Shown here piece after piece: positions 1-4,506 of a stretch of DNA of 9,246 bases. The stretch is from Dehalococcoidia bacterium (GTDB lineage: Bacteria > Chloroflexota > Dehalococcoidia > SM23-28-2). The translations under genes were made by a program, and so were the position numbers. The stretch is from positions 1 through 9,246 of the forward strand of contig JALHUG010000293.1 of the NCBI GenBank assembly GCA_022866185.1, given 5' to 3'. Within the stretch, counting starts at the first letter, position 1. Every line of letters starts with the position of its first letter. The notes beneath the pieces are model-generated. The model searched no databases and had not been told where the DNA came from. It saw only the letters and a list, made by a program, of their open reading frames with translations.

Positions 1-75
1 AAGACTGTGCTCCACGAGCTCGGCCACTACCTGGGGATCGATGAGGAGCGCCTGGAGGAGCTAGACCTGGGATAG
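1..75 (+). CDS. Zincin-like metallopeptidase, C-terminal fragment
   Basis: Only the last 24 codons are inside the window, ending at TAG 73-75. They read KTVLHELGHYLGIDEERLEE followed by LDLG. The HELGH segment fits the HExxH zinc-binding and catalytic motif, and the following GIDEERLEEL tail matches the C-terminal end of the small 'minimal zincin' family (PF06262/DUF1025), proteins of roughly 110-140 residues annotated as metallopeptidase family protein. In that family the two histidines and a downstream acidic residue bind zinc; the physiological substrate is not established. The start lies upstream of the window. The next gene begins 13 bases after the stop on the same strand, so the two may share a transcript. 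The family call is fairly confident although the fragment is short. Confidence 0.75.
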   Translation, partial: KTVLHELGHYLGIDEERLEELDLG

Positions 76-82
76 AAGGAGG
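76..82 (+). promoter_or_regulatory. Ribosome binding site for the membrane protein gene
   Basis: AAGGAGG lies directly after the upstream stop codon and 6 bases before ATG 89. This spacing favours ATG 89 over the in-frame TTG at 83, which would abut the Shine-Dalgarno sequence with no spacer. Confidence 0.8.
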
Positions 83-88
83 TTGCCC

Positions 89-553
89 ATGGCGTCGACC
101 GGAGAAGTTCAACCAATCGCGCCTCAATCTAGCGTTCTACAGACGCTACGCCAGCCGAGGATCGTTCTCATCCTGCTGGCCACCTGGGACATCGTGGGCA
201 TCATCGCCCAGTTGTTGTCCGGCACCTTCCTCTTCGATATGGAAAATCATGAGGCTTCTGGTATCCTTGCCGGTCGGGCCTTCGACGCCTCGATGATCGT
301 CCCCGCCATCGTATACATCTACGCCGCCCGCGACCCTAAGCGCTATCAGCAGGTCTTCTGGCTGGCGCTGGTGGAGCAGGTGGCCGTCGTGCTTAGCTGT
401 TTCTATCACCGGGGCGCTGGGGACATCACCTGGGCAGGGACCATCGTTCCGGCCGTCATATCCGGGGGGCTCATCTTCCTCGTCTTCTTCAACCTGTTCC
501 AGCCCCGCCAGGAGGTGCCCTCGTCTGGACTGCCGCCTACGTATCGTGCCTGA
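89..553 (+). CDS. Small four-helix integral membrane protein, unknown function
   Basis: A 154-residue protein that I do not recognise as a named family. Four hydrophobic stretches are visible: about residues 24-46 (IVLILLATWDIVGIIAQLL), 58-80, 88-105 and 114-137 (ending LIFLVFFNLF). They are joined by short loops, including a basic loop DPKRY after helix 2. The N-terminal 20 residues and the proline-rich C-terminal tail are polar. This layout is typical of small uncharacterised bacterial membrane proteins with no catalytic motif. The start is set by a near-perfect Shine-Dalgarno at 76-82. It follows the metallopeptidase fragment by 13 bases, suggesting co-transcription. Its last 17 bases overlap the 3' end of the aldolase gene on the other strand, so the two genes converge and overlap tail to tail. 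Confidence 0.75.
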   Translation: MASTGEVQPIAPQSSVLQTLRQPRIVLILLATWDIVGIIAQLLSGTFLFDMENHEASGILAGRAFDASMIVPAIVYIYAARDPKRYQQVFWLALVEQVAVVLSCFYHRGAGDITWAGTIVPAVISGGLIFLVFFNLFQPRQEVPSSGLPPTYRA

Positions 554-1085
554 GGACGCGCAGCAGCCACAGAACCTCGGCGCTCTCCTCCAGAACCGAC
601 GTCCACTGGAGAGCCTGCCACAGGCTCTCGCCACGGGCGTAGCTTCCGTGGCCAGCCACCACGACTATCCTGTGCTGCCGTAGGGCATCGGCCAGAGCCT
701 GGGCCACGTTCTCGCCCCTGGGCACGACCGGCACGATGCCCAGGTAGTGCTGGCCCTCCAGGTCCTGGGGCCGGATGTCCTCTCCCATCAGCGACAGGGC
801 GATCGCATGGCGAGGATGGGCGTGAACGACCGCCTCGGCCTCGCTGGCGGCGGCGTAGATGGCCTGGTGAAGGGCCAGGTCCATGGACGGCTCAACCCTG
901 GGCTCCAAGCCAGGCCTCACCTCTACCAGGTCCACCTGCGCCAGGTGGCCCAGGCGGCTGCCATGGCTGGTGATCATCAGGCCCTCGCCCTGGCGCACGC
1001 TCATGTTGCCCCCGTGCGAGGAGACAAGGCCAGCGGCGTACAGGTCTCGCCCCACCTGCTGGAATTCCTCTAGAAGAGATGACAT
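537..1085 (-). CDS. Class II aldolase/adducin family protein (fuculose-phosphate aldolase-like)
   Basis: A 182-residue cytosolic enzyme of the class II aldolase/adducin family, which uses zinc to cleave or form C-C bonds of phosphorylated ketoses such as fuculose-1-phosphate or ribulose-1-phosphate. Visible landmarks are the phosphate-loop type GGNMSVR (about 25-31), the zinc ligands HAH (H88, H90) and the third histidine in AGHG (H146). In the fuculose aldolase family a catalytic glutamate sits in a PSSE-like segment; here the matching segment is PSMD, so the residue is aspartate 69. The protein is shorter than E. coli FucA (215). Two adjacent ATGs (1088 and 1085) follow AGGAG; 1085 has the better 7-base spacing. 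It starts about 10 bases after the glycerate kinase stop, so they form one operon. The substrate cannot be read from sequence; a dehydratase or epimerase role within this superfamily remains possible. Confidence 0.85.
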   Translation of the reverse strand: MSSLLEEFQQVGRDLYAAGLVSSHGGNMSVRQGEGLMITSHGSRLGHLAQVDLVEVRPGLEPRVEPSMDLALHQAIYAAASEAEAVVHAHPRHAIALSLMGEDIRPQDLEGQHYLGIVPVVPRGENVAQALADALRQHRIVVVAGHGSYARGESLWQALQWTSVLEESAEVLWLLRVLRHDT

Positions 1086-1095
1086 CATTGCACTC

Positions 1096-2244
1096 CTAGC
1101 GCCTGCCCAAGCGTTGACCGACCAGCAGCAGGCGAGCGACTCCCTCGGCGGCATCGGCCACCAGCTTCGCCGCCTGGGCCATGGCATCCCCGACCGACAT
1201 CGCCGGCGGCGTGATGGTCACCACTGCATCGAAGGCCTTGTCCAGCGCTGGCCGGTAGTCCTCCGCCAGGGAGCCGGCGATGGCTATCACCGGCAGGCCG
1301 TAGCCCCTGGCCAGCCTGGCCACCTCCCACGGTGCTTTGCCGAAGCCGGTCTGGGCGTCCAGTCGTCCCTCGCCAGTGAGCGCCAGGTCGGCTCCCTCCA
1401 GCTTCTGCCTGAGCCCCACCGCCTCGGCCACAAGCTGGGCCCCTGGAACGAGCTCCGCCCCCAGAAAGGCGACCAGCCCGGCTCCCAGGCCACCCGCTGC
1501 CCCTGCACCCGCCAGGTCGAGCACGCGCACGCCCAGGTCGCGCTCGATGACCTGAGCGTAGTGCCTCAGGGCGGCGTCCAGCTCTTGGGCCACCGCTGGC
1601 GTCGCCCCTTTCTGCGGGCCGTAGACAAGGGATGCGCCCTGTGGCCCGCACAGAGGGTTGAACACATCGCTGGCGGCGAGCACCCGGCACTGGCCGAGGC
1701 GAGGGTCCAGACCTGACGCATCGAGGCGCTCCAGACGAGCCCGCGCGGTGCCGCCGGGCGGCAGGTCCTGCCCTGCGTCGTCCAGGAGGCGGGTGCCCAA
1801 GGCCTGAGACATGCCGGCGCCGCCATCGTTGGTGGCGCTGCCCCCTATGCCGACGATGATCCGACGGCAGCCGGCGTCCAGAGCGGCCCGAACGAGCTCG
1901 CCCGTGCCGTAGGTGGAGGCGATGCGGGGGTCGCGCTCGTCCTCAGTCAGCAGGGTGAGGCCGGAGGCGGCGGCCATCTCGACGACGGCGGTATCGCCGT
2001 CGATGACGCCCCAGGCGGCCGTCAGGGGCCGGCCCAGGGCATCGTGAGCCGCCGCCGTCATCCGCCGGCCGTTCTCGGCCGCAGCCACCATCGCCTCCAC
2101 CGTGCCCGGCCCGCCGTCGGCCATGGGCGCCAGTGCTAGGGCGGCATCGGGCAGGGCGCGCCGCAGGCCCTCGGCCATGGCCTGAGCGGCCTGCACGGCG
2201 CTGAGGCTGCCCTTGAACTCCTGCGGGGCGATGACGATCTTCAT
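1096..2244 (-). CDS. Glycerate 2-kinase (type II glycerate kinase)
   Basis: A 382-residue cytosolic kinase of the GlxK/GarK family, which phosphorylates D-glycerate with ATP, known in the family to give 2-phosphoglycerate for lower glycolysis. Family landmarks appear in order: FKGSLSA (10-16), MADGGPGTVEA (41-51), IGGSATNDGGAG (133-144), DVFNPLCGPQGA (193-204), the glycine-rich GAGAAGGLGAGL near 246-257, and TGEGRLDAQT (290-299). Length matches the family (about 375-385). In the second motif most members have GGEGT, while this one has GGPGT. The start MKIVIAPQEFKG matches the usual N-terminus; the longer upstream reading adds non-conserved residues. No clear Shine-Dalgarno precedes the ATG; a TACAAT hexamer 9 bases upstream suggests a very short leader. 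The aldolase follows directly, so the pair may convert an aldol-derived C2/C3 aldehyde or acid toward phosphoglycerate (inference). Confidence 0.93.
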   Translation of the reverse strand: MKIVIAPQEFKGSLSAVQAAQAMAEGLRRALPDAALALAPMADGGPGTVEAMVAAAENGRRMTAAAHDALGRPLTAAWGVIDGDTAVVEMAAASGLTLLTEDERDPRIASTYGTGELVRAALDAGCRRIIVGIGGSATNDGGAGMSQALGTRLLDDAGQDLPPGGTARARLERLDASGLDPRLGQCRVLAASDVFNPLCGPQGASLVYGPQKGATPAVAQELDAALRHYAQVIERDLGVRVLDLAGAGAAGGLGAGLVAFLGAELVPGAQLVAEAVGLRQKLEGADLALTGEGRLDAQTGFGKAPWEVARLARGYGLPVIAIAGSLAEDYRPALDKAFDAVVTITPPAMSVGDAMAQAAKLVADAAEGVARLLLVGQRLGRR

Positions 2245-2253
2245 GGCGCTGCC

Positions 2254-2282
2254 ATTGTAGCGGCCAGCCAAGCGGAAGGGAA
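2254..2282 (-). promoter_or_regulatory. Possible promoter for the glycerate kinase-aldolase operon
   Basis: On the minus strand TACAAT (2259-2254, 5 of 6 to the -10 consensus) lies 9 bases before the kinase ATG. At 17-bp spacing upstream is TTCCCT (2282-2277), a weak -35 match. Transcription would begin almost at the start codon, which fits the lack of a Shine-Dalgarno. This is a weak call. Confidence 0.3.
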
Positions 2283-2363
2283 TGCAGGACGAGGTGCTTG
2301 GCCTGGCCTGCAAGATGGAGCAGCGCATCGGCCAATAGTGGGGAAATTTCTCGGCTAACCCCC

Positions 2364-2392
2364 TTGACACAGAACGGACGTTCGCATATCCT
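2364..2392 (+). promoter_or_regulatory. SOS-type promoter of the zinc-ribbon/micropeptide operon
   Basis: A perfect -35 TTGACA (2364-2369), a 17-bp spacer, and -10 TATCCT (2387-2392, 4 of 6). The predicted start site is near 2399. The spacer contains an entire LexA-type box, so a bound repressor would block RNA polymerase. The arrangement matches known SOS promoters of Gram-positive type; that LexA binds here is inference. Confidence 0.8.
2371..2384 (+). promoter_or_regulatory. LexA-type operator 1 (between -35 and -10)
   Basis: AGAACGGACGTTCG has the GAAC-N4-GTTC core of Bacillus/actinobacterial LexA boxes (consensus CGAAC-N4-GTTCG). It fits exactly inside the promoter spacer. Confidence 0.8.
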
Positions 2393-2404
2393 TGGTTTTA
2401 TGAG

Positions 2405-2418
2405 AGAACGCATGTTCT
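2405..2418 (+). promoter_or_regulatory. LexA-type operator 2 (just downstream of the start site)
   Basis: AGAACGCATGTTCT has perfect 5-base inverted arms (AGAAC/GTTCT) and the same GAAC-N4-GTTC core as the first box. Its centre is 34 bp from the centre of box 1 and lies at about +12 relative to the predicted start site, where it could act as a second operator or roadblock. Confidence 0.75.
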
Positions 2419-2432
2419 GGGGGGAAAGAGCG

Positions 2433-2543
2433 ATGCGTAGAGTTGGTTCTTTGAGAAGCCCGCGGTGCCCCGACTGCGGTGGGCCCCTGGTGCACGGCGA
2501 AGGCTGCATCTGCTGCCCCATCTGCGGCTTCAGTCGCTGCTAG
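2433..2543 (+). CDS. Standalone NrdJ-tail-like zinc-ribbon microprotein, SOS-controlled
   Basis: A 36-residue protein with seven cysteines (C12, C15, C25, C27, C28, C31, C36). The pattern CPDCG, six residues, EGC-x2-C-x2-CGFSRC matches, from family knowledge, the C-terminal zinc-ribbon tail of class II (adenosylcobalamin-dependent) ribonucleotide reductases, which usually ends EGC-x2-C-x2-CGYSKC. No reductase catalytic domain is present, so this is the tail alone. It probably binds one zinc and keeps one or more spare cysteines for redox chemistry. The ATG at 2433 is preceded by GGGGGGAAAGAG, a moderate Shine-Dalgarno. In-frame ATGs at 2400 and 2412 would add 11 or 7 residues, and 2400 would allow a leaderless message from the predicted start site at about 2399. 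It is the first gene behind a promoter with two LexA-type boxes and is followed 24 bases later by a 33-codon membrane gene. Function is unknown; redox partner, reductase regulator or degenerate remnant are all possible. Confidence 0.7.
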   Translation: MRRVGSLRSPRCPDCGGPLVHGEGCICCPICGFSRC

Positions 2544-2567
2544 CAAGAGGGCAGTAGGGAGGAAGGG

Positions 2568-2669
2568 ATGGATCCACTGACCGTCGTCATCCAGACGCTG
2601 CTGGTCATCAGCGCCGTCGGCCTCTGGGCGTTCTGGGGCCCGTGGCGCGACTGGCGCCCCGATTCCTAG
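2568..2669 (+). CDS. 33-residue single-helix membrane micropeptide
   Basis: A 33-residue reading frame that begins MDPLTVVIQTLLVISAVGLW and ends in a short tryptophan- and arginine-rich tail (PWRDWRPDS). Residues about 4-23 form one hydrophobic helix. The positive charges in the tail suggest N-out/C-in topology. It has a strong Shine-Dalgarno, GGGAGGAAGGG, directly upstream of ATG 2568, which argues that it is a real gene despite its size. It lies 24 bases after the zinc-ribbon gene, and a hairpin terminator overlaps its stop codon, so it is the second and last gene of the SOS-type operon. SOS-induced membrane micropeptides of similar size are known elsewhere (TisB toxin, SidA division inhibitor), but there is no recognisable sequence match to them; such a role is inference. 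Confidence 0.65.
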   Translation: MDPLTVVIQTLLVISAVGLWAFWGPWRDWRPDS

Positions 2670-2679
2670 GGGCGCTTTC
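2653..2679 (+). terminator. Intrinsic terminator of the SOS-type operon
   Basis: GCGCCCC (2654-2660) pairs perfectly with GGGGCGC (2669-2675) around an 8-base loop, with a possible G-U closing pair, followed by TTTCCATTCT. The loop and right arm contain the stop codon of the 33-codon gene. The T tract is short, but a 7-bp all-GC stem at the operon end supports the call. Confidence 0.6.
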
Positions 2680-2757
2680 CATTCTCGCACGCCAACGGCC
2701 CGTCGGTTGGTTTACTGACGTACCGTCGGGCGGAGGGTACGACCGGCGGCAGGGCCG

Positions 2758-2786
2758 TTGACGATCCTGTCAGGCGCCGATATAAT
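2758..2786 (+). promoter_or_regulatory. Strong sigma70-type promoter of the protease gene
   Basis: TTGACG (2758-2763), 17-bp spacer, perfect TATAAT (2781-2786). The predicted start site is near 2793. This lies after the ATG at 2790 and so excludes that ATG as the start, supporting ATG 2817. Confidence 0.85.
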
Positions 2787-2816
2787 GACATGAAATTCCT
2801 CCCGAGGGTGGCCGCG

Positions 2817-4379
2817 ATGAAAACATCTCGCCTGGTGCTCATGTTCTTTGTGGGCCTGGTGATGACTCTGACCCCAGCCGCCTGCGGAGGAGATGAGGAA
2901 GCGCGGCCAACCCCCACCGCTACTGCTAGCCCCACCGCCGTTGTCAGCCCGACGGCCACCCCCACTCCTGCCACCGTAGCCCTGGAGGACCTAGCCCGCG
3001 CTGTGGTGCAGGTCGTGGCCCTTCAGGCCACCGACGGCGGGTACGAAATCGTATGGGTGGGCTCCGGCACGATCATCGACAAGTCGGGCCTGATCCTCAC
3101 CAATTACCACGTGGTGGCCGAGCAGACCGAGACGGAAGAGGGCCTGATCCTCCGCCGTGACGAGCTGGGCGTTTCCTTAACCACTAGCACCGACCAGCCC
3201 CCGGAACCATCCTACCTCGCCCGGGTGGTGGCTCAGGATCCGCTCCTGGACCTGGCCGTTATCCAGCCGTACGCCGACAACGAGGGCAACACCATCGACC
3301 CCGATACCCTGGACCTGCCCACCATCCCCCTGAGCGAGGCCAGCGAGCTGACAATGGGCCAGGAGCTAATGATCCTAGGCTATCCCGTCATCGGCGGCGA
3401 GACCATCACCTTCACCACCGGCCGAGTGAGCGGCTTCCTCTCCCAGGAAGGAGTGGGGCAGCGCCGCGCCTGGATCAAGACCGACGCTACTGCCTCGCCC
3501 GGCAATAGCGGCGGCGCCGCCCTGGACGACCAGGGCCGTTTGGTGGCCATTCCCACCCGTGCCACCATCGACGTCGGCGGCTTTGTCACCCGCCTCCGGC
3601 CCGTCGGTCTGGCCGCCGACGTCATCGAGCGAGCCCAGTCTGGCGACTTCGTCGCCCCCGGTCAACGCACCCGCTCCGGCCAAAAGCCCGTGGCTGGCCA
3701 GGTCTTCATCACCAATCTGACCTTCGCCCGCGATGTCACCCCCGACGGCGAACTAGTGGACATCGTGAACGAATTCCCGGCCGGCATCAGTAAGCTCATC
3801 TTCGGCTTCGACTACGCCGGCATGCAGGACGACTACCAGTGGGTGGATACGGGGTATGTAGATGGTGTCCTGGACGAGGAGCTGAGCGGGCAGCGGCCGC
3901 CCTGGGAGCTGGGCGAGAGCGGCACCGCTTGGGTCAGCCTGGACATGGGAGAGCCCCTAGTCTCGGGCCGCTATGACTTAGAGCTATCGGTGCAGGGGGA
4001 AGTAGTAGCCACAGCTACCACCTTTGTGGGCCGCGAGGCAATAGGGCCCTCAGTGAGCGCCATCACCTTCGCTCAGGGGGTGAGCGCGGACGACCAGCCC
4101 ATCGACCCTGCCAGTGTCTTCCCCCAGGGCACAGTTGAGGTCTATGCTTTCTTCGACTATGGTGGGGCGGCGGTTGTCGGCGAATTCCGCTGGGTCTGGC
4201 ACCATCTCGATAGTGATAGCTTCGTGGAGTCTGATCGCTATCCCTGGGAGGGCGGCGACAGCGGCAACTGGTGGGTGGGGGTCGACCGCGACGAGCCCTT
4301 GCCCGCTGGCAGCTACGAGCTGCAGATCTACTTCGACGATCAGCTGATGCAAACCGGCTCCTTCACCGTCAGCGGCTAG
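2817..4379 (+). CDS. Secreted trypsin-like (HtrA/S1C-type) serine protease with duplicated C-terminal domain
   Basis: A 520-residue exported protease. The N-terminus has a signal peptide (KTSR, then a hydrophobic stretch to about residue 20) ending PAAC-GG. Cysteine 23 probably carries a lipid anchor, though the -3 proline is a poor lipobox residue. A threonine/proline-rich linker spans 31-53. The chymotrypsin-fold domain shows a full catalytic triad: H98 in TNYHVV, D145 in LLDLAVI and S231 in GNSGG. No PDZ domain follows, unlike DegP/HtrA. Instead two similar beta-rich modules of about 107 residues occupy roughly 298-405 and 413-519; both begin with an I-T-F/L-T-F strand, contain FDY-G, a PWE-G-SG-W turn and end with a G-Y-L-Y-T-F strand. 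The start is fixed by the promoter, GAGGGTGG at 2804-2811 and the signal peptide. Likely role is extracytoplasmic protein quality control or processing. Single-gene unit by promoter position. Confidence 0.9.
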   Translation: MKTSRLVLMFFVGLVMTLTPAACGGDEEARPTPTATASPTAVVSPTATPTPATVALEDLARAVVQVVALQATDGGYEIVWVGSGTIIDKSGLILTNYHVVAEQTETEEGLILRRDELGVSLTTSTDQPPEPSYLARVVAQDPLLDLAVIQPYADNEGNTIDPDTLDLPTIPLSEASELTMGQELMILGYPVIGGETITFTTGRVSGFLSQEGVGQRRAWIKTDATASPGNSGGAALDDQGRLVAIPTRATIDVGGFVTRLRPVGLAADVIERAQSGDFVAPGQRTRSGQKPVAGQVFITNLTFARDVTPDGELVDIVNEFPAGISKLIFGFDYAGMQDDYQWVDTGYVDGVLDEELSGQRPPWELGESGTAWVSLDMGEPLVSGRYDLELSVQGEVVATATTFVGREAIGPSVSAITFAQGVSADDQPIDPASVFPQGTVEVYAFFDYGGAAVVGEFRWVWHHLDSDSFVESDRYPWEGGDSGNWWVGVDRDEPLPAGSYELQIYFDDQLMQTGSFTVSG

Positions 4380-4434
4380 GTCGGGGAGCCCGCTGGCGGC
4401 TGGCGGGACGGCCAGGCGGTCATTGGCTGGCGGC

Positions 4435-4464
4435 TTCCTGGCCAGCCCCCGGAGGTTGTAGAAT
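4435..4464 (+). promoter_or_regulatory. Possible promoter of the mtaB-amaP-scpB-DUF503 cluster
   Basis: TAGAAT (4459-4464, 5 of 6 to -10) lies 42 bases before ATG 4507. TTCCTG (4435-4440) at 18-bp spacing is only a weak -35. A start site near 4471 would leave a leader of about 36 bases with AGGGTGGG as ribosome binding site. Confidence 0.35.
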
Positions 4465-4506
4465 GGTCTCGGCCTGCCCGACGTGGCCAGGGTGGGCCGA
4501 GATGCT

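Noticed and set aside
2298..2432. Upstream extension of the zinc-ribbon protein to 81 residues
   Set aside because: The extension is encoded by the promoter and operator sequences, upstream of the predicted transcription start, except for the last 11 codons.
2355..2690. Minus-strand 111-codon frame across the SOS-type operon
   Set aside because: It runs opposite to a clear promoter, two ribosome sites and two small genes, and its translation has no recognisable features.
2692..2713. CCAAC/GTTGG hairpin followed by TTT after the micropeptide operon
   Set aside because: Only five base pairs and a weak T tract; the upstream GCGCCCC/GGGGCGC hairpin is a much better terminator.
2719..2741. CGTACC/GGTACG inverted repeat upstream of the protease promoter
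   Set aside because: Six-base arms with an 11-base loop can arise by chance; no known operator matches and no T tract follows. It could be an operator but there is no supporting evidence.
2790..2816. Earlier ATG (2790) for the protease
   Set aside because: It lies before the predicted transcription start of the TATAAT promoter, has no ribosome site and would place nine extra residues before the signal peptide.
4425..4447. GGCTGG/CCAGCC hairpin after the protease gene as a terminator
   Set aside because: Short stem with a large loop and no following T tract; it also overlaps the possible promoter of the next gene cluster.
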